From Pandoraea captiosa (GTDB taxonomy: Bacteria > Pseudomonadota > Gammaproteobacteria > Burkholderiales > Burkholderiaceae), in the NCBI RefSeq assembly GCF_902459775.1, contig NZ_CABPSQ010000001.1, positions 248,001-312,000 on the forward strand: a stretch of DNA of 64,000 nt, given 5' to 3'. A program made the translations under genes and the position numbers. Below, piece after piece: positions 42,442 through 50,563 of the stretch. The notes beneath the pieces are model-generated. The model did not search any database. It was not told where the DNA came from and was given only the letters and a program-made list of their open reading frames with translations. Numbering within the stretch: the first letter of the stretch is position 1; each line of letters opens with the position of its first letter.

Positions 42442-43137
42442 ATGAGCAAAACGCAGACCAAAAGCGACGCATTGCGCGAGAATATTCTGGACGTTGCAAC
42501 GAAACTGTTCATCGAACGGGGATTCGACGGCACGAGCTTCAACGACATCGCGGACGTGGTGGGCGTGACGCGTCCCGCGCTGTACTACTACTTCAAGAGC
42601 AAGGAAGCGATTCTTGAGGTGCTGACAGTGGTGGTGACGCGAGCTGCCGGAGACCTGGTCTCGGAGCCGTTACCGGAAAATCTTCGGCAGCCGCGTGCCA
42701 TGCTGCGCCACCTGGTGCTTCGGCATGCGCATCTGATCCTCACGCATGCGCTGCAATTCCGGGTGGTGGAGCGTAACGAAGAGAATCTGCCGCCAGAGCA
42801 GCGCGAACTGGCCGGGCAATCGCGGCGCGCCGTGCTGGCGCAGTTTCGTCATGCGATCGAACTGGGTATCGAGCAGGGGCAGTTTCGCGTGATGGATCCG
42901 AAGGTCGCCGCCTTCTCGATCATCGGCATGTGCAACTGGACCGCGTGGTGGTTCACGCCGGCGGGCTCGCGAAACGCGGAGGAAATTGCGGCGCAGATCG
43001 CCGACATGGCGCTGCGTTCGGTGGAGCAGGATGCCGGGCGGCAGCTCACAGAACAGAGCGCCGCAGGCGTGCTGAAACTGTTGCGCGACGATATCGACTT
43101 GCTCGAACGTCACCTCGGGCCGAACCTTCGGCCGTAG
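42442..43137 (+). CDS. TetR-family transcriptional regulator
   Basis: 231 aa from the ATG at 42442 (a TTG 6 nt upstream is less likely). The N-terminal helix-turn-helix is classical: LFIERGFDGTSFNDIADVVG followed by VTRPALYYYFKSKEAIL (about residues 20-62). The rest is an all-helical ligand domain. It is divergent from the aromatic-type catabolic operon and likely represses it, with the inducer probably a pathway CoA ester or acid. That it controls this operon is inferred from position. Confidence 0.92.
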   Translation: MSKTQTKSDALRENILDVATKLFIERGFDGTSFNDIADVVGVTRPALYYYFKSKEAILEVLTVVVTRAAGDLVSEPLPENLRQPRAMLRHLVLRHAHLILTHALQFRVVERNEENLPPEQRELAGQSRRAVLAQFRHAIELGIEQGQFRVMDPKVAAFSIIGMCNWTAWWFTPAGSRNAEEIAAQIADMALRSVEQDAGRQLTEQSAAGVLKLLRDDIDLLERHLGPNLRP

Positions 43138-43185
43138 CTCTGTTTGTCGATGTGTGTCGACGTACCGCGCGCCAATCGTTGGTTC

Positions 43186-43216
43186 CCCCGGCATCGTCCT
43201 GCTCGTGATGCCGGGG
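43186..43216. terminator. Hairpin between convergent tetR and HEAT-protein genes
   Basis: A perfect 10-bp stem CCCCGGCATC / GATGCCGGGG with an 11-nt loop. No T-run follows on either strand. It lies between convergent genes and probably serves as a terminator or transcript end for both. Confidence 0.55.
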
Positions 43217-43265
43217 ATCGTCGATCATTGGCGGTAGGTCGTCGCCGTCGCCGCGGCATGACAGC

Positions 43266-44258
43266 TCATGCGGCCCCGATTTGCGCGATGGCAATGCGTG
43301 CGGCCTTGCGCACTTCGGGGTCGGCGTCTGCCAGTGCGGCCGTCAGTACCGGCAGGGCTTCGCTGTCGCCGATTTCGCCGAGCGCCAGTGCGGCTTCCTT
43401 GCGCACGTTGCTGATCGGGAACGTGAGCAGCGCGCTCACCGAGGCGATGCTCGCCGGCAGCTTCAGCTTGCCGAGCGCCCGAGCGGCCTGTAACGTGACC
43501 TGCCAGTAGTCGTCGTCGAGCGCGAAGGCTAGCGCGTCGCGCGCAGCAGTCAATCGCAGTTTGCCCAGTGTCGCCGCGGCCTCTTCGCGGACCTGCCATT
43601 CCCCATCTTGCAGCGCGCCGATCAGCGTGTTCAACACGCTGTCGTCGGCGGCGAACCCCAGCGCCCCCGCCGCCGCCTTACGCACCTCCGGCGCGGGATC
43701 CGTGCGTACCAGTGCGGCGAGCGCGGGCAGAGCCGCCGCGTGTCGCAACCATCCCAGCACGCCCACCGCTTCGCGACGCACGGCAGGCGACGTATCGTGC
43801 AGGGCGTCGAGTGCCGGTGATGCGCTTTCGGGAAGGCGCAGTTCGCGCAATCCTCGCAGCAACGCCGTGCGCGCAAAGGTGTCGTGCTCCGCGTGCAGGC
43901 GTTGTACCAGCGCTGCGCCGAGATCGGCCTGCTTGAGCGCGGACAGGCTCTCGGCGGCGCCGGCGCGTGTGGTGTCGTCGGCGTCGTGCAGCGCGTCGCA
44001 CAGTGCGGCCACCACGTCGACGGTCTCCCATCCGGCAAGGCGCTCGGCGGCGGTGCGGCGCACATGGGCATCGGGGTCGTGGCGAAGCCGTTCGACAAGC
44101 TGCGGCAGCCACGCATCGTCCTCCAGTTCGGCGACGTCGAGAATGGCGAGGCGTCGCACGGTGGCGTCATCGTGAGACAGGCGTGCCAGCAACCCGGCGT
44201 CGGTGTCGTCAGCAGTATCGAAGTCGAGGGCGTCGCGAGACGCAAGGGAAGACGTCAT
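43266..44258 (-). CDS. HEAT-repeat (PBS-lyase type) protein
   Basis: 330 aa built from about nine to ten helical repeats of about 31 residues, with recurring patterns such as DPDAHVRRTAAERLAG, TSPAVRREAVGVLGWL, DPAPEVRKAAAGALGF and DADPEVRKAARIAIAQ. No catalytic motif is visible. The fold is a protein-protein scaffold, seen also in phycobilin lyase-like factors. Its start overlaps the stop of the ABC ATPase by ATGA, so it is made as part of the flavoprotein/ferredoxin/ABC operon. It may scaffold the redox pair or the transporter. Confidence 0.85.
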   Translation of the reverse strand: MTSSLASRDALDFDTADDTDAGLLARLSHDDATVRRLAILDVAELEDDAWLPQLVERLRHDPDAHVRRTAAERLAGWETVDVVAALCDALHDADDTTRAGAAESLSALKQADLGAALVQRLHAEHDTFARTALLRGLRELRLPESASPALDALHDTSPAVRREAVGVLGWLRHAAALPALAALVRTDPAPEVRKAAAGALGFAADDSVLNTLIGALQDGEWQVREEAAATLGKLRLTAARDALAFALDDDYWQVTLQAARALGKLKLPASIASVSALLTFPISNVRKEAALALGEIGDSEALPVLTAALADADPEVRKAARIAIAQIGAA

Positions 44259-45121
44259 GAGGCAAGAGAGGCGGAGGAGGATCGAAGATCGCCCAGCGGG
44301 TCGAGTCGCGGAGCGGGCAGAGCGCTGCGCTGATGGCGCAGTCGTGTGAGCAGATGGCGTTTGAGTGCCACGAATTCGGGTTGCGTCACGAGATCCTGTT
44401 CGTCGTCGCGCAGGCGCGGTCGGGCGAATGGCACGCGAATATCGTCGATGATCGTGCCCGGCCCGGGACTCATCACGAGCACGCGATCCCCGAGAAAGAG
44501 CGCTTCGTCGATGTCATGGGTCACGAACACGACGGTGGGGCGTTGCACGCTCCACACGTCGAGCAGCAGCGCCTGCATCATGGCTCGCGTTTGTGCGTCC
44601 AACGCACCGAAGGGCTCGTCCATGAGCAGGACACGCGGCCCCGTAATCATCGCGCGGGCGATTTCCGCCCGTTGCTGCATGCCGCCGGAGAGCTGCGACG
44701 GATAGCGCTGTGCAAAGTTGCCGAGCCCCACCCGTTCAAGCCATTCGGCCGCGAGCCGGTGACGTTCGGGTTTGTTCACGCCCTGCATCTTCAGGCCGAA
44801 CGCCACGTTATCGAGCGTCTTGCGCCAGGGAAACAGCGTGTGGTGCTGGAACACCATGCCGCGCTCGGGCCGAGGCCCGTCGATGGAGGCGCCGTCGAGC
44901 GTCGCACGGCCATGACTCGGGGCGATGTGTCCGGCCAGCACGCCGAGCAGGGTGGATTTTCCGCATCCCGACGGGCCCAGCAGGCAGACGAACTCGCCCG
45001 GCGCGATGTCGATGCTGACATCCTGGACGGCCACGAAACGACGCTCGCCGTCGCCCAGCGTAATACGAACGTTCTCGATGGCGACATGCCCGCCAATGCG
45101 ATCTGAGCGAAGCGAATTCAT
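44255..45121 (-). CDS. ABC importer ATPase (nitrate/sulfonate/taurine family)
   Basis: 288 aa from MNSLRSDRIGG; its start overlaps the permease stop (ATGA). Walker A is GPSGCGKST, the Q-loop VFQHHTLFPW, the signature LSGGMQQRAEIARA, Walker B VLLMDEPFGALD and the H-loop FVTHDIDEALFLGD. It belongs to the SsuB/TauB/NrtD family. It energises import of the ligand bound by the upstream binding protein, whose identity is unknown. Confidence 0.93.
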   Translation of the reverse strand: MNSLRSDRIGGHVAIENVRITLGDGERRFVAVQDVSIDIAPGEFVCLLGPSGCGKSTLLGVLAGHIAPSHGRATLDGASIDGPRPERGMVFQHHTLFPWRKTLDNVAFGLKMQGVNKPERHRLAAEWLERVGLGNFAQRYPSQLSGGMQQRAEIARAMITGPRVLLMDEPFGALDAQTRAMMQALLLDVWSVQRPTVVFVTHDIDEALFLGDRVLVMSPGPGTIIDDIRVPFARPRLRDDEQDLVTQPEFVALKRHLLTRLRHQRSALPAPRLDPLGDLRSSSASLAS

Positions 45122-45966
45122 CGACGCTCTCCACTCGGATGGCGCCAGGGCGTGAGGCGCTCGCCGATGACTTTGACCACTGCGCTGCTGCCCATGCCGA
45201 GCAAGCCGATGACGAGCATGCCGACCACGATATCGGGGTAGCGCTGCACAGTGTAGGACTCCCATGTGTAGTAACCGATGCCGAACTGCCCGGAGATCAT
45301 CTCTGCGGTCACGAGGCAGAACCACGAGGTGCCCATGCCGATGGCCAGTCCCGTGACGATGCCGGGCGTGGCGCCGGGAAGTACAACCTCGCGCAGCACG
45401 CCCCAGCGCCCGGCGCCCAGACTGCGCGCCGACGCGACGAGACGGGCATCCACCGATTCGGTACCGTGAATGGTGCCCAGCAGGATCGGAAAGAACGCGC
45501 CGGTGAACGTGATGAAGATCATCGGCAGTTCGGCGGACGGAAACATCAGGATCGCCAGCGGAATCCATGCGACCGCGGGAATCGGGCGCAAGACCTCGAG
45601 CGGCGGCAACAGCGCAATGCGTGCCCACGACGAGCGTCCGATGGCCAGGCCGCACACGATGCCCGTGGCCGCCGCGATCAGATATCCCCAGGCCACGCGC
45701 TGGAGACTGCTCGCGAGATGACGCGCGAGCTTCGGCGATTGCAGCAGCGACCAGGCGGCGTCCAGCGTCTGCGAAGGCGAGGGGACGTTCTCGAAGTTCA
45801 CGATGCCCAGATGGATCCGATGCGTCGTCACCCAATGCCAGAACACCACGCACAGCGCGAGCGATATCCCTTGCAGCGCCACCCTGAATGACCGGCCGCC
45901 GATGCGGGCTCGGCCACTGGGGGCCGCGCGCGCGAGCGCGATGTCGGATATCAGGTTCGATGTCAT
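45118..45966 (-). CDS. ABC permease (SsuC/TauC/NrtB family)
   Basis: 282 aa with about six membrane helices. The start MTSNLISDIA is preceded by AAGGGG; the frame continues upstream into the binding-protein gene. The coupling-loop EAA region is LVASARSLGAGRWGVLREVV-like, followed by LPGATPGIVTGLAIGMGTSW, as in sulfonate and nitrate permeases. It lies 10 nt after the binding-protein stop and overlaps the ATPase start. Confidence 0.93.
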   Translation of the reverse strand: MTSNLISDIALARAAPSGRARIGGRSFRVALQGISLALCVVFWHWVTTHRIHLGIVNFENVPSPSQTLDAAWSLLQSPKLARHLASSLQRVAWGYLIAAATGIVCGLAIGRSSWARIALLPPLEVLRPIPAVAWIPLAILMFPSAELPMIFITFTGAFFPILLGTIHGTESVDARLVASARSLGAGRWGVLREVVLPGATPGIVTGLAIGMGTSWFCLVTAEMISGQFGIGYYTWESYTVQRYPDIVVGMLVIGLLGMGSSAVVKVIGERLTPWRHPSGERR

Positions 45967-45976
45967 GACGTGCCCC

Positions 45977-47386
45977 TTAGCGTGCGGCGAGCGGCGCAGG
46001 CTGGCGCGCACCTGCGAAGTCGACGACCTGCGCACCATGCTTGTCGGCCCAGGCCTGCGCTTGCTGTTTGAGCAAAAAGGCGCTCAATCGACCCTGCTTG
46101 TCACGGGCGAACCACGCCTGATCGCCCAGCAGTTTGATGCCGGAGTCGCGATCCTGCACGTAGAAGGCCCGCACCGGCTTGTTGTCGTGCGACAGCTTGG
46201 CGAGTGCCTCGAAGGCCGCTTCAGGCGACGCGTAGCTGCGCACCTTCGGCTCGCCGCGCACCCAGATCTGGGCGACGCGCTCGACCTGGGTAATCGCCTT
46301 GCCCGTCGCGGCATCGTTGGCCTTGAGGGGCAACTGGGCGTAGTTGCGCAGTGCGGCGTCGTAGTCGAGCTTTTCGGCCTTGAACGCGGCGCGCACGTAG
46401 CGATCGTCGATGACGGCGTTGGCGTCGAAGTTGCCATCGGTACGATTGAGCAACTTGAGGGTGTCGAACGACGTCTGGACGGCCTTGCGATACTCGGGCT
46501 TCCACGTGAGCTCGCGCGTTTGCAGTCCGAGCGGGCCGTGGAACAGGTAATCGACCTCAGGCTCCACGCCGGTGACTCTGGCGATCAGCTCGCTGTATTT
46601 TTCCGGCTCGGCGTCGATCAGGCGATTCGCCTCGATCACGGCGCGAAGGTACGCGACCACGATCTCGGGATAACGCTCGGCGTACGCCTTTTCCACGAGG
46701 GTGCCATGCAGTGTCGGCGCATTGGCCTGAGCGCCGTCGTAAATCTTGCGGGCGAATCCGCGATAGGGAAACAACTCGGCGAAGGGGACGAAGTCGGCGT
46801 GCGCCTCGATCTTTCGCGCCTGCAACGCCGGGCCGGCGACTTCCGGGGCTTGCGTGATGATGTTCACGTCTTTATCCGGGTCCCAGCCCTGCGCTGCGAC
46901 GGCGCGCAGCAGCATGCCGTGGGCGGTCGATGCGAACGGTACGGAAATGGTTTTGCCTTTGAGATCGGCGAGCGACTGCGCCGGCGAGTCGGTCGGCACC
47001 ACGATACCGTTGCCGCTGCCGCGCACGCTGCCCGAAAGCACATTGATGAAGACGGTGGGCTTGCCCGCTTTGGTTGTGGCGACGATGTTGTTCACCCCGG
47101 GGAAGTCAGCCATCGATCCGAAGTCCAGCTTGCCTGCGACCATCTCGTTGGTGATCGGTGCGCCGCTGGTGAAGTTCTTCCATTGCACGTCATACGTCAC
47201 GCCCGCGTATTTACCGTCGTGCGGCAGGTACTTTTCGAGCAGTTTCAGTTCGCGGATCAATGCGCCGCCCGTGGCGGTGTTGATCGTGGTGTCCTGTGTG
47301 CCGATCGCCACACGGACGGTTTCGGCGTGAGCCCCGACGGCGAGCAGTGCCGCGAGCGCGAAGATGCTGAGGTGAAGGCGGTTCAT
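45977..47386 (-). CDS. ABC substrate-binding protein (NrtA/TauA-like) with a NosL-like C-terminal domain
   Basis: 469 aa; start MNRLHLS with AAGGATG upstream and a signal peptide ending AVGAHA-E. Residues about 22-350 are the NMT1/TauA-type binding fold (VAIGTQDTTINTATGG, KLDFGSMADFPGVN, LKGKTISVPFASTAHGMLL). The remaining about 110 residues do not belong to that fold. They resemble NosL, with VAQIWVRG, SPEAAFEALAKL, VRAFYVQDRDSG, LLGDQAWFARDKQGRLSAF and WADKHGAQVVDF. The NosL copper-binding Cys-x-Met pair is absent. The fusion is unusual and may bring periplasmic metal or redox handling to the transporter. The ligand is unknown. Confidence 0.85.
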   Translation of the reverse strand: MNRLHLSIFALAALLAVGAHAETVRVAIGTQDTTINTATGGALIRELKLLEKYLPHDGKYAGVTYDVQWKNFTSGAPITNEMVAGKLDFGSMADFPGVNNIVATTKAGKPTVFINVLSGSVRGSGNGIVVPTDSPAQSLADLKGKTISVPFASTAHGMLLRAVAAQGWDPDKDVNIITQAPEVAGPALQARKIEAHADFVPFAELFPYRGFARKIYDGAQANAPTLHGTLVEKAYAERYPEIVVAYLRAVIEANRLIDAEPEKYSELIARVTGVEPEVDYLFHGPLGLQTRELTWKPEYRKAVQTSFDTLKLLNRTDGNFDANAVIDDRYVRAAFKAEKLDYDAALRNYAQLPLKANDAATGKAITQVERVAQIWVRGEPKVRSYASPEAAFEALAKLSHDNKPVRAFYVQDRDSGIKLLGDQAWFARDKQGRLSAFLLKQQAQAWADKHGAQVVDFAGARQPAPLAAR

Positions 47387-47443
47387 CGGGTCATCCTTAT
47401 TGTGTGGTGGGATGTGCGCGTGCCTTTGCGGCACGCTGTCTTG

Positions 47444-47689
47444 TCAGCGAAGCAGGTAGGGAATGGCGACGTGTACCGCGCCGGTCGGACAGTCCTTCTC
47501 GCACGGCATGCAGTACCAGCACTCGTCGAATTTCATGAACGCCTTGCCCGTCTCGGGATCGATGGCGAGTAGGTCCATGGGACAGACGTCGATGCACACG
47601 GTGCAGCCCTTGTCGGCGATGCACTTTTCTTCATCGATCGTGACGGGAACGCTCGAGCGCAATTGCGCCTCGCGGGGAACGAAAGCCAT
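47444..47689 (-). CDS. 2x[4Fe-4S] ferredoxin (AprB-like small subunit)
   Basis: 81 aa. The cluster ligands are Cys23, 29, 32, 36 (CX5CX2CX3CP) and Cys57, 60, 63, 67 (CX2CX2CX3CP). The wide first spacing and the ECWYCMPCEKDCPTGA stretch are like the ferredoxin core of adenylylsulfate reductase beta subunits. AprB itself is about 150 aa, so the C-terminal tail is missing. It lies 9 nt after the flavoprotein stop and should be its electron partner. Confidence 0.92.
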   Translation of the reverse strand: MAFVPREAQLRSSVPVTIDEEKCIADKGCTVCIDVCPMDLLAIDPETGKAFMKFDECWYCMPCEKDCPTGAVHVAIPYLLR

Positions 47690-47698
47690 ATGCGTGTC

Positions 47699-49456
47699 CT
47701 AGACGGTGGCGGCCTGTGCGGCAGCGGGTGGCGTTGCCGGCGCGCTTGCAACGCGCAGGCGTGAGTAGGCGGTGCGCTCCGTGTCGTCGAGTGCGATGAG
47801 GTACGGCTCGACCGGCTTCTTGAACGAGGTCATGGCGCCGTCGTCCCCCTTCTTCAGATGCGCGTGGCAGAACCACTCGGCATCATTACGCTGCGGAAAG
47901 TCGACACGGTGGTGATACAGGCCCCAGCGGCTCTCCGTGCGGAACAACGAGGCGCGTGCCGCCATTTCGGCGCAATCCCGAATGGCGGCCACCTCGGCCG
48001 CGCGCATCAGTTCGTGCGGATTGCCGGCGCTGAGCTGCTCGATATCTTCGCGGATCTCGTCGAAGCGCTGCAGGCCGATCTCCATGCGGCGCGTGACCTT
48101 CGGCGGTTGCAGGTAATCGTTGACGAAGCGTCGTAGCTTGTACTCGACCTGCGCCGGAGGAAGTCCGTGGGCGCGATGCAGCGGTGCAAAGATGCGCGTG
48201 CGCTCGGCGTCGACCTGCGCCGCATCGAGCGCGGCGAAGTCGGCACCCGCAACGCGCTCGGCGGCGTGTTCGCCGGCAAACCAGCCATACGTGAAGGCGC
48301 CCAGCATGTAGTTGTGCGGCACGGCAGCCATGTCGCCCGCGCTATACAGGCCGGGCACCGACGTGGCGCCGTGCTCGTCGACCCACACGCCGGACGCGCT
48401 GTGACCGCTGCAAAAACCGATTTCCGAGATGTGCATCTCGATCATGCGGGTGCGGTAGTCGTTGCCGCGTCGCGCATGGAAGCGGCCTCGGCTGGGTCGC
48501 TCGTTCGTGTGCAGAATCGTCTCGATCGTCTGAATGGTTTCTTCGGCGAGGTGGTCGAGCTTCAGGAACACCGGCCCGTTGCCGCTTTGCAGTTCCTGAT
48601 AGAACTCCCACATCATCTGACCGCTCCAGTAATCGCACTCGATGAAGCGCTCTCCGCTGCCGTTGGCGGTGTATCCGCCGAGCGGCCCGGTCACATACGC
48701 GCAGGCCGGGCCGTTGTAGTCCTTGATGAGCGGATTGATCTGGAAGCACTCGAGATTGGAGAGCTCGGCGCCGGCGTGATAAGCCATCGCATAGCCGTCG
48801 CCCGCATTGGTCGGGTTTTCGTAGGTACCCATCAGATACCCCGAGGCGGGCAGGCCGAGACGGCCGGCGGCGCCGCAGCACAGAATGACTGCCTTGGCTC
48901 GAATGACATAGAAGTCGGCCGTACGGCAATCGAAACCCATTACGCCAGCGATTTCGCCCGCCGCGCCGGTCAGCAGACGCGTTGCCACGACGCGATTGGT
49001 GATGTCGACGCGCGCACGCTTGAGCTGGCGGTAAAGGATCTTCTTGACGTCGTGCCCCTCGGGCATGGGCAAGACATACGCGCCCATGTGGTGGACCTTG
49101 CGCACCGCGTAATCGCCGGTCTCGTCCTTCTCGAACTTCACGCCCCAACGATCGAGCTCCTCGATGGTCTGAAAGCTGTGGCGCGCGTAGGCCAGCACCG
49201 TCGCCTGATTGACGATGCCGTCGTTGGCGACGGTAATTTCCTTGGTGTACTGCTCGGGCGTGGCGTGGCCGGGAATGATGGCGTTGTTCAGGCCATCCAT
49301 ACCCATCGAGATGGCGCCGCTACGTTTGACGTGTGCCTTGTCGAGCAGCAGCACGCGAAGGTTGGGGTTGCGCTGCTTGGCCTTGACGGCCGCCATCGGT
49401 CCGGCGGTGCCGCCGCCGATCACGACGATGTCGTATTCGAGTTCGTGGGTCTGCAT
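47699..49456 (-). CDS. AprA-like FAD flavoprotein (fumarate reductase/succinate dehydrogenase superfamily)
   Basis: 585 aa from MQTHELEYD, with AAGGA upstream. The FAD motif is VVIGGGTAGPMAAVKAK (about 11-27). In place of the flavin-linking histidine of SdhA there is HVKRSGAISMGMDGLNNAI, as in AprA, so FAD is probably non-covalent. Further motifs are SGYLMGTYENPTNAGDGYAM, the substrate-domain CGAAG, and GLYSAGDMAAVPHNYMLGAF near residues 365-385. A helical C-terminal domain (from about 430) is typical. It heads an operon with a ferredoxin and ABC importer. A dissimilatory sulfate function is unlikely, since no sat, qmo or dsr genes are nearby. The substrate is unknown. Confidence 0.9.
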   Translation of the reverse strand: MQTHELEYDIVVIGGGTAGPMAAVKAKQRNPNLRVLLLDKAHVKRSGAISMGMDGLNNAIIPGHATPEQYTKEITVANDGIVNQATVLAYARHSFQTIEELDRWGVKFEKDETGDYAVRKVHHMGAYVLPMPEGHDVKKILYRQLKRARVDITNRVVATRLLTGAAGEIAGVMGFDCRTADFYVIRAKAVILCCGAAGRLGLPASGYLMGTYENPTNAGDGYAMAYHAGAELSNLECFQINPLIKDYNGPACAYVTGPLGGYTANGSGERFIECDYWSGQMMWEFYQELQSGNGPVFLKLDHLAEETIQTIETILHTNERPSRGRFHARRGNDYRTRMIEMHISEIGFCSGHSASGVWVDEHGATSVPGLYSAGDMAAVPHNYMLGAFTYGWFAGEHAAERVAGADFAALDAAQVDAERTRIFAPLHRAHGLPPAQVEYKLRRFVNDYLQPPKVTRRMEIGLQRFDEIREDIEQLSAGNPHELMRAAEVAAIRDCAEMAARASLFRTESRWGLYHHRVDFPQRNDAEWFCHAHLKKGDDGAMTSFKKPVEPYLIALDDTERTAYSRLRVASAPATPPAAAQAATV

Positions 49457-49517
49457 GGTCCTTGGGCCTTGAGCCTTGCACCGCCGCCGGTGTCGCAGCA
49501 ACGGATCGTTTTCGGCA

Positions 49518-49533
49518 ACTTGTTATAACAAGT
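49518..49533. promoter_or_regulatory. Perfect 16-bp palindrome ACTTGTTATAACAAGT, candidate GntR/HutC operator
   Basis: All 8 base pairs match. It lies 62 nt upstream of the flavoprotein start, just downstream of a HutC-type regulator gene. HutC-type sites are short AT-centred palindromes of the GT-N-TA-N-AC sort, to which TGTTATAACA is close. Its overlap with a possible -10 suggests repression. Confidence 0.6.
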
Positions 49534-49641
49534 AAGGACCTGATTGTAGGAGGAGGCCCAGCGCAGACAAATGAATTGTTTTTGCTTAGCTTTCGCCGGA
49601 GGGTGATAAGCCTTCGGGGGCGCGGACTGCGGCGCTTGGCT

Positions 49642-49726
49642 GCATTGAGTGCATTGAGCGCATTGAGCGCGTCGAATGCTTCAGCCCCATCAGCCCCATC
49701 AGCCGCATTTGCCCCATTAGCCACAT
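49642..49726. repeat. Two adjacent 9-bp tandem arrays in the leader region
   Basis: GCATTGAGT/C occurs three times (49642-49668). After a 13-nt interval, five CAGCCCCAT-like units follow (49682-49726), the last ones degenerate. Such arrays often vary in copy number between strains. They sit between gntR and its likely target promoter. Confidence 0.8.
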
Positions 49727-49767
49727 TACGGGGTTCAGCGGCTTCACCAGGGGTCGGCTGGCCGTGT

Positions 49768-50550
49768 CTAGCGGCGCGCGCGAGATGGCTTGGGCGCGGC
49801 GGCATGCTCGCGGTCAACGCGCAGCCGGTATTGAAACGTGTCGCCCCGGAAATAGAGGAACTCGAAATCGATGGGGTGGCCTTGCCGATCGTGGGTCAGC
49901 CGCTCGATGCGCAGCAGGGGCGCGCCTTCGGTGGTGCTCAGTGCGCTGGCGAGCGCCGCATCGGCCTGCACGGCGTCGATGCTCAGGTCGGCCGACCCTA
50001 ACGGCACGGCGCAGTCGTTCTCGAGAATGAGAAAGATATCGCGGGTTACGAGATCGGCCCGCTGCAACTGTCGTCCGAGGGCTTCGGGCAGATAGGTGAT
50101 TTCGTAGGACACCGGTGCGCGGTTGAGCAACCGTACACGATGGATTTCCGTGACGGTTTCGCCTTCCGTGACGTCCAGCCGAAGAGCGACATTGGCCGGC
50201 GCAGGAACGAACCGGAAGTGCACCACACGGTTGACGATTTCATGGCCTTGGCGCGACATGGCTTCGGCAAAGCCCTGGAGCGACGTCACGTTCTGGAATG
50301 CCTTCGGCTGGGAAACGAACGATCCCTTGCCGTGCACCTTGAAGATCAGTCCCTCCTTCTGCAAGTCGCCAAGGGCTTGCCGGATGGTGATCCGGCTCAC
50401 GTCGAACATGGCTTGCAACTCGCTCTCCGAGGGCATGCGGCTGAGCGGCGCGTAGTGCCCGTCGAGGATGCCGGTGCGCAGCATGTCCTTGATCTGGGTA
50501 TAGAGCGGTACCGGCGAGTCGGGTGCGAGTTTCAGGCGGCGTGTGGGCAT
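49768..50550 (-). CDS. GntR-family regulator, HutC subfamily
   Basis: 260 aa. Winged helix at about 15-85 (PLYTQIKDMLRTGILDG, PSESELQAMFDVSRITIRQAL, GKGSFVSQP) followed by a UTRA ligand domain (about 100-250; ALRLDVTEGETVTEIHRVRL, SYEITYLPEAL, RIERLTHDRQGHPIDFEFLYFRGD). UTRA domains sense small metabolites. It is encoded upstream of, and in the same direction as, the flavoprotein/ABC operon, and is its most likely regulator. A basic tail closes the protein. Confidence 0.93.
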   Translation of the reverse strand: MPTRRLKLAPDSPVPLYTQIKDMLRTGILDGHYAPLSRMPSESELQAMFDVSRITIRQALGDLQKEGLIFKVHGKGSFVSQPKAFQNVTSLQGFAEAMSRQGHEIVNRVVHFRFVPAPANVALRLDVTEGETVTEIHRVRLLNRAPVSYEITYLPEALGRQLQRADLVTRDIFLILENDCAVPLGSADLSIDAVQADAALASALSTTEGAPLLRIERLTHDRQGHPIDFEFLYFRGDTFQYRLRVDREHAAAPKPSRARR

Positions 50551-50563
50551 TGCGTGACGGGCG

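Larger units (their letters stand above)
49457..49767. promoter_or_regulatory. Leader region of the flavoprotein operon: palindrome plus 9-bp repeats
   Basis: The 311 nt between gntR and the flavoprotein hold no convincing gene. They contain the operon promoter region with a perfect palindrome (49518-49533) and two 9-bp repeat arrays (49642-49726). TATAAC inside the palindrome, read leftward, could serve as a -10 element. Confidence 0.55.

Noticed and set aside
47699-49456. Dissimilatory adenylylsulfate reductase, or succinate dehydrogenase subunit A
   Set aside because: No sat, qmo or dsr genes and no sdhB/C/D; the flavin-linking His of SdhA is absent and the ferredoxin is shorter than AprB.
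49642-49726. CRISPR-like array
   Set aside because: Units are 9 bp in direct succession without spacers; there are no cas genes. It is a simple tandem repeat.
49534-49817. Possible coding frame through the Ala/Asn repeats between gntR and the flavoprotein gene
   Set aside because: The frame is made of 9-bp repeats, overlaps gntR and the flavoprotein start, and has no domain or ribosome site.
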